53,925 bases of DNA from contig DASUVX010000021.1 of NCBI GenBank assembly GCA_036378735.1, forward strand, positions 1 to 53,925, in the 5' to 3' direction. Below are positions 24,819-31,780 of this stretch, piece after piece. The translations under genes and the position numbers were made by a program. The notes beneath the pieces are model-generated. The model was given only the letters and a program-made list of their open reading frames with translations, was not told the DNA's origin and did no database searches. This DNA comes from GCA-003244245 sp036378735 (GTDB taxonomy: Bacteria; Actinomycetota; Actinomycetes; Mycobacteriales; Pseudonocardiaceae). Every line of letters begins with the position of its first letter. The first letter of the stretch is position 1.

Positions 24819-25787
24819 TCAGGCGACGCGGCAGGACGGTTCGCGGCCGTCAAGGAAGTCCTGCAGGTTGTCCAGCACGAGCATGCCCATAGCGGTGCGG
24901 GTCTCCAGGGTGGCGCTGCCCAGATGGGGCAGCAGCACGGCATTGTCCAGCTCGATCAGCTCGGCCGGGACCTCAGGTTCGCCCTCATAGACATCGAGCC
25001 CGGCGCCGGCGATCGTCCCTGACCTCAGCGCCTCGATCAGCGCTTTCTGGTCGATGACGTCGCCGCGAGCGCTGTTGACCAAAAACGCGGTGGGCTTCAT
25101 CCGTGCCAGCGTCGCGGCGTCGATGAGATGGGTGTTTCCGCTACCTCCGGGCATGTGCAGGGACACGAAATCAGCGACCTCCAGCACCTCCTCGACGGTG
25201 CCCACGCGGCGGGCACCGGGAATGCCATGATCGGGTTCGAAGTCGACCGGATCGTAGAAGACCACCGGCATGCCGAAACCGAAGTGCCCGCGCCGCGCCA
25301 CCGCCACCCCGATCCGGCCCATGCCCAGGATGCCCAACGTCTTGCCGGTGACGTCGGCGCCCATCATGTGGGTGGGCCGCCACCCGGTCCAGCGACCGGC
25401 GCGTACTTCGCGTTCTCCCTCGCCGGCCCGGCGGGCGACCATCAGCAGCAGGGTCATGGCGGTATCCGCGGTGGTGTCGGTGAGCACCCGAGGCGTATTC
25501 GTCACCACGATCCCGGCCTTGGCGGCGGCCTCGATGTCGATATGGTTGTAACCGACGCCGAAATTGCCCAGGAACCTGGTCCGCAGCTCACCGTCGAACA
25601 GTTCGGCCGGCAGTCGATCGGACACAGTGGGCAGCACCACATCGGCGCGTTCCAACGCGGCGCGCAGTCCGTCGCGACCCAGCGGGACGTCGCCGCCGTT
25701 GAGCTGGACGTCCGGGAAGCGCCGCACCAGCTCCTGCTCGACCGATGCCGGCCAGCGCCGGGTGACGACGATGACGAGATCATCCAC
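24819..25787 (-). CDS. hprA: Hydroxypyruvate reductase / D-glycerate dehydrogenase (serine cycle)
   Basis: A 322-residue D-2-hydroxyacid dehydrogenase that reduces hydroxypyruvate to D-glycerate with NAD(P)H. The Rossmann motif LGILGMGRIG ends at residue 160. The catalytic trio fits glycerate dehydrogenases: Arg241 in NSARGDVID, Glu270 in VYEGEP and His288 in LLPHLGSAT. A substrate-side GNFGVGYNHID precedes. The gene ends a run of serine-cycle genes and starts 41 bp after mtkB. The downstream product would go to the glycerate kinase at 18449-19708. It could instead serve glyoxylate reduction in other contexts; neighbours make hydroxypyruvate the likely substrate. Confidence 0.93.
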   Translation of the reverse strand: MDDLVIVVTRRWPASVEQELVRRFPDVQLNGGDVPLGRDGLRAALERADVVLPTVSDRLPAELFDGELRTRFLGNFGVGYNHIDIEAAAKAGIVVTNTPRVLTDTTADTAMTLLLMVARRAGEGEREVRAGRWTGWRPTHMMGADVTGKTLGILGMGRIGVAVARRGHFGFGMPVVFYDPVDFEPDHGIPGARRVGTVEEVLEVADFVSLHMPGGSGNTHLIDAATLARMKPTAFLVNSARGDVIDQKALIEALRSGTIAGAGLDVYEGEPEVPAELIELDNAVLLPHLGSATLETRTAMGMLVLDNLQDFLDGREPSCRVA

Positions 25788-25828
25788 GGCGATCCTCCAG
25801 CAGCTCGGATTCCGGGTGTTGGATGCGG

Positions 25829-26767
25829 TTAAAGATGATCGACAAGGGGGTTGGCTGGTCTTGAAGAGCCACCGACCAGGTTGTGGTCAGCGAGGACGTG
25901 AGCCACGGTCTCGCCGATGCATGACGGATTGGGTGCCATGGTGATACCGGCGGCGGTCAGGATGTCGATCTTCTCCTGGGCGGATTCCCCCACCGCGGAC
26001 ACGATCGCGCCGGCGTGGCCCATCTTGCGCCCCTTGGGGGCGGACAGTCCGGCAATGTAGGCGATCACCGGTTTGGTCATGTGCTCGCGGACGTAGTCGG
26101 CGCCCTCCACCTCCTGCGGGCCGCCGATCTCGCCGACCATGACCACCGCGTCGGTGTCCGGATCGGCTTCGAACAACGCCAGGTGGTCGCGAAACGACGA
26201 CCCGTTCACCGGATCACCGCCGATACCCACCGAGGTGGACACCCCGATGCCCAGCGCCTTCATCTGGGACGCGGCCTCATAACCTAGGGTTCCGGAACGA
26301 CTGATCAGCCCGACCCGACCGGGCAGGTAGATGTGGCCGGGCATGATGCCCAGCAGCGACCGGCCGGGGGAGATGGTGCCGGCGCAGTTGGGTCCGGTCA
26401 GGGTCATCTTCTGGTGTGCCCGGTAGCGGCGCATGTACCGCTTGACCTTCATCATGTCGTGCATCGGGATGCCGTCGGTGATGCACACGCAGAACCGGAT
26501 CCCGGCATCGGCGGACTCCATCAGCGAATCCGCGGCGAAGGGAGGCGGCACGAACACGATCGAGGCGGTGGCGCCGGTGGCCGCCACGGCGTCTTTCATC
26601 GTGTTGAACACCGGGCGGTCCAGCACCGTCTCGCCACCCTTGCCCGGGGTGACTCCGGCGACGACCTGAGTGCCGTAATCGATCATCTCCTCGGTGTGGA
26701 AGCGGCCGATGCGGCCGGTGATGCCCTGCACCACCACTCGGGTGTGTTCGTCGATCAGAATGGCCAT
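25829..26767 (-). CDS. mtkB: Malate-CoA ligase (malate thiokinase), alpha-type subunit
   Basis: A 312-residue CoA-ligase alpha subunit. The CoA-binding Rossmann part opens ILIDEHTRVVVQGITGRIG and the swivelling phosphohistidine is His251 in GRKMGHAGAIVSAVG. The sequence MAILIDEHT...VVAGVTPGKGG closely resembles MtkB of Methylorubrum as I remember it, more so than SucD. With MtkA it activates malate to malyl-CoA at the cost of ATP. It follows mtkA by 35 bp. The last residues (about 298-307) are encoded by a copy of the intergenic repeat arm, giving a tail not expected in the family. Succinyl-CoA synthetase is the alternative, but the neighbouring mcl and sga argue against it. Confidence 0.92.
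   Translation of the reverse strand: MAILIDEHTRVVVQGITGRIGRFHTEEMIDYGTQVVAGVTPGKGGETVLDRPVFNTMKDAVAATGATASIVFVPPPFAADSLMESADAGIRFCVCITDGIPMHDMMKVKRYMRRYRAHQKMTLTGPNCAGTISPGRSLLGIMPGHIYLPGRVGLISRSGTLGYEAASQMKALGIGVSTSVGIGGDPVNGSSFRDHLALFEADPDTDAVVMVGEIGGPQEVEGADYVREHMTKPVIAYIAGLSAPKGRKMGHAGAIVSAVGESAQEKIDILTAAGITMAPNPSCIGETVAHVLADHNLVGGSSRPANPLVDHL
25846..25877 (-). repeat. Degenerate single arm of the hprA-downstream repeat inside mtkB 3' end
   Basis: GGGGGTTGG, then TGGTC and TTGAAGAGC, followed by ACC, reproduce the right arm of the inverted repeat at 24787-24817 with one inserted base and about three substitutions. It lies in the last codons of mtkB and supplies residues VGGSSRPANP. Its presence in coding sequence points to insertion or to 3' end extension by repeat capture. 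Confidence 0.6.
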
Positions 26768-26802
26768 GACCCTCCTCAGCTCCCGGCCCCGTCAACCAGG
26801 TC

Positions 26803-27981
26803 TCAACCAGCGGAACCGACGGTGCCTACCACGGCGACAGCCTTCTCGGCCGCATCGGCGAGGCTATCGGCGGTGATGATGGGCAGCCCGGAGTCCCGCA
26901 GCATGGCCTGGCCCTGCTCGACGTGGGTGCCGGCCAGCCGCACCACCACCGGGATCTTCACGTCGAGCTCCTTGAACGCGGCGATGATGCCCTGGGCGAC
27001 CCAGTCGCACCGGTTGATCCCGGCAAAGATGTTGATCAACATCGTCTTGACGTTCTTGTCGTGGAGCACCGCGCGGAATGCCTTGAGCACGCGCTCGGGT
27101 GAGGCGCCACCGCCGATGTCGAGGAAGTTCGCCGGCTCACCACCGGCCAGCTTGATCATGTCCATGGTCGCCATCGCCAGGCCGGCACCGTTGATCATGC
27201 AGCCGATGTTGCCGTCCAGGCCGACGTAGGCCAGCCCGCGGTCGGCGGCATGGCTTTCGCGGGCGTCCTCCTGGCTGCGGTCGCGCAGCTCGGAGATCTC
27301 CAGGTGCCGGAACAGGGCGTTGTCGTCGAAGGACATCTTGGCGTCGAGTGCGACCAGGCTGCCCTTGCTCGTCACGGCGAGCGGGTTGATCTCCAGCACG
27401 GTGGCGTCCAGGTCTCGAAAAGCGCGGTAGGCACGCCGGAACACCCGGCTGGCTTGGGCGATCAGCGCTGGTGGCAGCCCAAGCGCGAAGGCGATCTCGC
27501 GGGCTTGGAATTCGAGGAAGCCCGCGGCGGGCTCGATCGTGGTCCGAACCAGGGTCTCGGGTCGGGACCTGACCAGGTCCTCGATGTCCACGCCGCCCTC
27601 GGGCGAGGAGATGATGCACACCCGCTCGATGCGGCGGTCCAGCACGATCCCGAAGTACAGCTCCCGGGCGATCTCGGTGGCCTCCTCGACGTACACCCGG
27701 TAGATGAGCTTGCCGCGGGGGCCGGACTGTTTGGTGACCAGCCGCCGGCCGAACATGCTGTTCGCGACGTCCTGCACCTCGCGGTCGGAGTAACAGATCT
27801 TCACCCCACCCGCCTCGCCGCGGCCCCCGGCGTGGACCTGGGCCTTGACCACCCACGCCGACCCGCCGATCTCGGTGCACCGGTAGGACGCCTGCTCGGG
27901 GCTGTAGGCCAGACCACCGCGAGGGATGGGTACGTCGAAGCGGCCCAGGATCTCCTTGGCTTGGTACTCGTGAATGTCCAC
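26803..27981 (-). CDS. mtkA: Malate-CoA ligase (malate thiokinase), beta-type subunit
   Basis: A 392-residue ATP-grasp subunit, the normal size of MtkA/SucC. Visible are the start MDIHEYQAKEIL, WVVKAQVHAGGRGEAGGVKI (ATP-grasp strand), EINPLAVTSKGSLVALDAKM (Mg/ATP site) and the CoA-ligase half with MINGAGLAMATMDMIKLAGG, plus NFLDIGGGASPERV and INIFAGINRCDWVA. Several of these, notably MSFDDNALFRH and INIFAGINRCDWVA, match malate thiokinase wording. It begins 13 bp after mcl and is followed by mtkB. Together they make malyl-CoA, the substrate of Mcl. Succinate as a side substrate cannot be ruled out. Confidence 0.92.
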   Translation of the reverse strand: MDIHEYQAKEILGRFDVPIPRGGLAYSPEQASYRCTEIGGSAWVVKAQVHAGGRGEAGGVKICYSDREVQDVANSMFGRRLVTKQSGPRGKLIYRVYVEEATEIARELYFGIVLDRRIERVCIISSPEGGVDIEDLVRSRPETLVRTTIEPAAGFLEFQAREIAFALGLPPALIAQASRVFRRAYRAFRDLDATVLEINPLAVTSKGSLVALDAKMSFDDNALFRHLEISELRDRSQEDARESHAADRGLAYVGLDGNIGCMINGAGLAMATMDMIKLAGGEPANFLDIGGGASPERVLKAFRAVLHDKNVKTMLINIFAGINRCDWVAQGIIAAFKELDVKIPVVVRLAGTHVEQGQAMLRDSGLPIITADSLADAAEKAVAVVGTVGSAG

Positions 27982-27994
27982 TTCCCAGCCCCTC

Positions 27995-28948
27995 TCAGAC
28001 CCGGCTCGCCGCGGCCGCCCGGATCGCCTCGTCCATCGCGATCACCGTCTGGGCCATCCGCTCCGAGGCGGCGTCGATCATCTTGCCGTCCACCGAAGCC
28101 GCACCCTTGCCTTGCGCTTCGGCTTCGCGTAGCGCGTCGATGATTCGCTGGGCCCGGTCCACCTCGGCTTCCGGCGGGCTGAACACGTCATTGGCCAGCT
28201 TGACCTGGCTGGGATGGATCGCCCACTTGCCCTCACAACCCAGCGCCGCCGCACGCCGCGCGCTGGCCCGGAAGCCATCGGGGTCGGAGTAGTCTCCGAA
28301 CGGGCCGTCGATCGGGCGCAGCCCGTAGGCCCGGCAGGCCACGATCATGCGCGACAGCGCGAAATGCCACTGATCACCGGGGTAGTTGGGGTTCAGGCCA
28401 CCGATGCTCACCGTGCGTGCCCGGTTGCTCGCGGCGTAGTCGGCCACCCCGAAGTGCAGCGCTTCCAACCGGCCGGGAGCGGCGGCGATGGCCTCCACGT
28501 TCGCCATCCCCAGTGCGGTCTCGATCAACGCCTCGATCCCGACCTTGCGCTGGTAGCTCTTGGCCTGCTCCACCTGCGCGACCAGCGTCTCCACGCAGTA
28601 CAGATCCGCGGGCACCCCCACTTTGGGCACCAGGATGGTGTGCAGGCGGTCACCGGCCTGCTCCATGACCTCGATGACGTCGCGGTACATGTAGTGCGTG
28701 TCCAGCCCATTGATCCGCACCGACACCGTCTTGCCCTTGGCTGCCCAGTCGATGTCCCGCAGCGCCTCGATCACGTTGCGGCGGGCCTGCTCCTTGTCCG
28801 GCGGCGCCACCGCGTCCTCCAGATCGAGGAAGACGAAATCGGCTGCAGACTCCGCTGCTTTGTCGATGAAGCTGGTGTTCGACCCCGGTACCGCGAGCTC
28901 GCTGCGCTGCAACCGCGGCTGACGCATCGGGTAGAGGGTGTGGCTCAT
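27995..28948 (-). CDS. mcl: Malyl-CoA lyase (serine cycle)
   Basis: A 317-residue CitE-family lyase that splits L-malyl-CoA into acetyl-CoA and glyoxylate. It shows PRLQRSELAVPGSNTSFIDK, the Mg-binding FLDLEDAVAPPDKEQAR, VRINGLDTHYMYRDVIEVME, LIETALGMANVEAIA, FGVADYAASNRAR, and ACRAYGLRPIDGPFGDYSDP, then EGKWAIHPSQV. These fit malyl-CoA lyase better than CitE or LtpA-type lyases. I chose ATG 28948, which has a perfect AAAGGAGGA just upstream, over the frame's first ATG at 28972. It lies between sga (which uses the glyoxylate) and mtkA (which makes the substrate). Confidence 0.93.
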   Translation of the reverse strand: MSHTLYPMRQPRLQRSELAVPGSNTSFIDKAAESAADFVFLDLEDAVAPPDKEQARRNVIEALRDIDWAAKGKTVSVRINGLDTHYMYRDVIEVMEQAGDRLHTILVPKVGVPADLYCVETLVAQVEQAKSYQRKVGIEALIETALGMANVEAIAAAPGRLEALHFGVADYAASNRARTVSIGGLNPNYPGDQWHFALSRMIVACRAYGLRPIDGPFGDYSDPDGFRASARRAAALGCEGKWAIHPSQVKLANDVFSPPEAEVDRAQRIIDALREAEAQGKGAASVDGKMIDAASERMAQTVIAMDEAIRAAAASRV

Positions 28949-28999
28949 CGCACTGGCTCCTCCTTTGAGCACGCCAAGTGGACGGACTATTGCACCGTC

Positions 29000-30220
29000 T
29001 TACTGGGATGACGCGGACGCCGACCCGCTAAGCGCCGTCTCGGCCTCTAGTGCGGTGCGGTAGTAGTTCTGGGCCGCCGCCACGCCGGCCCCGAGCTCCA
29101 CCTTGGCTCCCGCGTCGGCCAGCGACATCTCCGCGCTGGCCAGCGCGGCGAGACACATCACCTCGTTGAGATCCCCGAGGTGACCGATCCGGAACACCTT
29201 GCCCGCCACCTTGGACAGACCGCCGCCGAACGAGGTGCGGTAGCGGTGGAAGCCGATCCGGCAGACCTCCGCCGAGTCCACGCCTTCCGGGGTGCGGATC
29301 GCCGTAACGGTGTCGGAGTACCACTGCGGGCCCAGCGCGCATAGTGACAGGCCCAGCGCGTGCACCGCGCGCCGCACCCCCTCCGCGAGCCGGTGGTGCC
29401 GGGCGAACACCTGGGGCAGGCCTTCTACGAACAGCAGATCAAGCGCGGCTCGCAGGCCGTATAGCATCGGGATGGACGGGGTGTAGGGAAAATAGCCCTG
29501 GTCGTTGGTCTTGAGCATGTCCTCGAAACTGAAATAGCAGCGGGGCATCGTCGAGGACTTGTGCGCATCGAGCGCCTTGGCGCTGACCCCGAGCATGGAC
29601 ATCCCGGCCGGCATCATGAAGCCCTTCTGGGATCCGGTCACCGCCAGATCGACGCCCCAGGCTTCCTGCTCGAACGGGATCGACGCCATCGAGGACACCG
29701 CGTCGACGTAGAGCAGCGCGTCCGAGCCCCCCTCATCCATCACTCGGCGGACCGCAGCGATGTCCGAGGTCACCCCGGTTGCCGTCTCGTTGTGACAGGC
29801 GAAGACCCCTTTGATGCTGGGGTCCTCGGACAGGTGGCGGGCGTAGTCGTCCAGCGGGACGCCCTCACCCCATTCCCGGTCGACGCAGATCACGTCGAGA
29901 CCCAGCCGCTCCGCCATGTCGGCCCACAGGTGGGAGAACTGGCCGAACCGCGACATCAGCACCCGATCACCCCGGTTGAGCGTGTTGGTGATCGCCGCTT
30001 CCCACGCCCCGGTGCCGGAGGAGGGGTACATGAACACCCGACCGGTCTCGTTGGCGAAGATCTTCTTCAGATCGGCGAACAGCGGCAGGGCCAGGTCGGG
30101 GAAATCCGGCGCTCGGTGATCCTGCTGAGGAACGTTCATCGCGCGGCGCACCGCGTCGGGGACGTTGGTCGGGCCGGGGACGTATAAGTGCACGGGTCCG
30201 TTCGGCATGCCGGTCACCAT
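29000..30220 (-). CDS. sga: Serine-glyoxylate aminotransferase
   Basis: A 406-residue class V PLP aminotransferase: serine + glyoxylate to hydroxypyruvate + glycine. PLP-binding Lys199 is in TGSQKGFMMPAG, with the phosphate/ring contacts MYPSSGTGAWEAA and YVDAVSSMASIPF. It closes with RTSFGGGLSKVAGKVFRIGH, then LGDLNE, typical of the AGT/SGA group. It is coupled to glyA: its ATG at 30220 overlaps the last codons of glyA. A start at ATG 30208 is also possible. The product feeds hprA, and glyoxylate comes from Mcl. The alanine-glyoxylate transferase activity of relatives cannot be excluded by sequence. Confidence 0.92.
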   Translation of the reverse strand: MVTGMPNGPVHLYVPGPTNVPDAVRRAMNVPQQDHRAPDFPDLALPLFADLKKIFANETGRVFMYPSSGTGAWEAAITNTLNRGDRVLMSRFGQFSHLWADMAERLGLDVICVDREWGEGVPLDDYARHLSEDPSIKGVFACHNETATGVTSDIAAVRRVMDEGGSDALLYVDAVSSMASIPFEQEAWGVDLAVTGSQKGFMMPAGMSMLGVSAKALDAHKSSTMPRCYFSFEDMLKTNDQGYFPYTPSIPMLYGLRAALDLLFVEGLPQVFARHHRLAEGVRRAVHALGLSLCALGPQWYSDTVTAIRTPEGVDSAEVCRIGFHRYRTSFGGGLSKVAGKVFRIGHLGDLNEVMCLAALASAEMSLADAGAKVELGAGVAAAQNYYRTALEAETALSGSASASSQ

Positions 30221-31500
30221 CCTGCTGGAGCTGTGAGCTGTGGGTACAGCGGATAGCGCTGGGCCAGTTCGCTGGTGCGTTCGGTCAGCGACGCCCGCTT
30301 GGCGTCGTCCATATCGCCGGTGAGCGCTTCGGTGATGACCTTGCCGATCTCATGGAAATCGCCTTCTTGCAGGCCCCGGGTGGCCAGTCCGGAAGCGCCG
30401 ATGCGCAACCCGGATGCCACGGCCGGCGGCCGGGGGTCGAACGGGACCGCGTTGCGGTTCACGGTGATCCCGACCTCGGCGAGCCGGTCCTCGGCCTGCT
30501 TGCCGTTCAACGGGGATTCCCGCAGGTCGGCGAGCACCAGATGGGTGTCGGTGCCGCCGGTGAGCACGTTGATCCCGCCCGCGAGCATCTCCTCGGCCAG
30601 CGCCCGCGCGCCCGCGCGGGTGCGCCGCTGGCGTTCCCGGAACTCCTCCGACGCGGCGATCTTCAGCGCCACCGCCTTGGCGGCGATCACGTGCATCAGC
30701 GGGCCGCCCTGCCAGCCTGGGAACGTCCTTGAGTTGATCTTCTTGCGGAACTCGTCCTTGCACAGGATCATGCCGCTGCGCGGGCCGCCCAGCGTCTTGT
30801 GAATCGTGGTGCTGACGACGTGCGCGTGTGGCACCGGGTTGGGGTACTCACCGGCGGCGACCAGCCCGGCGAAGTGAGCCATGTCGACGAACAGGTAGGC
30901 GCCCACCTCGTCGGCGATTGCCCGGAAGTGCGCGAAGTCCATCTCCCGTGGGTAGGCCGACCAGCCGGCCAGGATCATCTTGGGCCGGTGCTCCTTGGCC
31001 AGCCGCTCGACCTCGTCCATGTCCACCAGCGAGGTCTCCTTGGTCACCCCGTAGGGCACCACGTTGTAGTACAGGCCGGAGAAGTTCAGCCGCATGCCGT
31101 GGGTGAGGTGCCCGCCGTGGTCGAGCTTCATGCCCAGGAACGTGTCGCCGGGTTCCATCAGGGTGCTGTAGACGATGGCGTTGGCTGAGGCCCCGCCGTT
31201 GGGCTGCACGTTGGCGTGCTCGGCCCCGAACAGCTCCTTGGCCCGGTCGATGGCCAGCTGTTCGGCCACGTCGACGAACTCGCAACCCCCGTAGTACCGC
31301 CGGCCCGGGTAACCCTCCGCGTACTTGTTGGTGAGCACTGAGCCCTGGCAGTCCAGCACCGCCTGCGGCACGAAGTTCTCCGAGGCGATCATCTCCAGGG
31401 TGTGCTCCTGGCGGGCCAGTTCGTTGGCAAGCACCTCGGCGATCTCGGGATCGACCTCGGAGACGGGTTTGATGAAGTAGTCAGCGGGCAGAGCACTCAT
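30214..31500 (-). CDS. glyA: Serine hydroxymethyltransferase
   Basis: A 428-residue SHMT: glycine + 5,10-methylene-THF to serine. PLP-binding Lys235 is in VSTTIHKTLGGPRSGMILCK, with conserved MIASENFVPQAVL, NKYAEGYPGRRYYGGCEFVD, NVQPNGGASAN and DMAHFAGLVAAGEYPNP. I chose ATG 31500 because the protein then begins at the normal family N-terminus; the frame opens earlier at 31629. It leads the operon and overlaps sga. Position first in a serine-cycle operon makes it the C1-entry enzyme, probably a second glyA in the genome next to a housekeeping copy. Confidence 0.95.
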   Translation of the reverse strand: MSALPADYFIKPVSEVDPEIAEVLANELARQEHTLEMIASENFVPQAVLDCQGSVLTNKYAEGYPGRRYYGGCEFVDVAEQLAIDRAKELFGAEHANVQPNGGASANAIVYSTLMEPGDTFLGMKLDHGGHLTHGMRLNFSGLYYNVVPYGVTKETSLVDMDEVERLAKEHRPKMILAGWSAYPREMDFAHFRAIADEVGAYLFVDMAHFAGLVAAGEYPNPVPHAHVVSTTIHKTLGGPRSGMILCKDEFRKKINSRTFPGWQGGPLMHVIAAKAVALKIAASEEFRERQRRTRAGARALAEEMLAGGINVLTGGTDTHLVLADLRESPLNGKQAEDRLAEVGITVNRNAVPFDPRPPAVASGLRIGASGLATRGLQEGDFHEIGKVITEALTGDMDDAKRASLTERTSELAQRYPLYPQLTAPAGW

Positions 31501-31780
31501 CGGCGAATCCTCGGCTCGTAGGAAGGTGGACGTGACGGTCGTGGTATCGCCGGCTCTGCCGGCGGTTGGCTCGGCGCTGCTACCGCACTGTAACGATGCA
31601 GGCCTACCGCCGCCGAGGCTCGCCAACACCTGATCGCGAACTCTCTACCGACGCAGCATATCGGCGGCTCACCCAGACAGACAGCTCTGTCTCACACGGC
31701 AGAACAGCAGTCTGGATGCAGAGTGCTGTTCTGGTGGCCCCGATAGCAGCAGTCTGCATCCAGACTGCTGTTCTGCTGCA
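31501..31780 (-). other. Leader of the serine-cycle operon
   Basis: About 190 bp of non-coding DNA between the palindrome after dnaE and the glyA ATG. It holds a small GCCGGC hairpin but no recognisable glycine, THF, ZTP or SAM riboswitch core. Any promoter for the glyA-hprA operon must lie here or in dnaE; no convincing -10 was found. Confidence 0.4.
31699..31776. terminator. Perfect 24-bp-arm inverted repeat after dnaE
   Basis: Left arm GCAGAACAGCAGTCTGGATG... (31699-31722) and right arm (31753-31776) are exact complements with a 30-nt loop. It starts 4 bp after the dnaE stop (31781-31783, minus strand), so it would fold right behind the dnaE message. No U-run follows, and an intrinsic terminator of the classical type is not certain. 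Confidence 0.75.

Noticed and set aside
25829..27981. sucC/sucD (succinyl-CoA synthetase) as the call for the ligase pair
   Set aside because: Position beside mcl, sga and hprA and the wording of both N-termini favour malate thiokinase; succinate specificity stays possible.
31501..31700. A riboswitch (glycine, THF or ZTP) in the glyA leader
   Set aside because: No recognisable conserved core; only small GC hairpins are visible.
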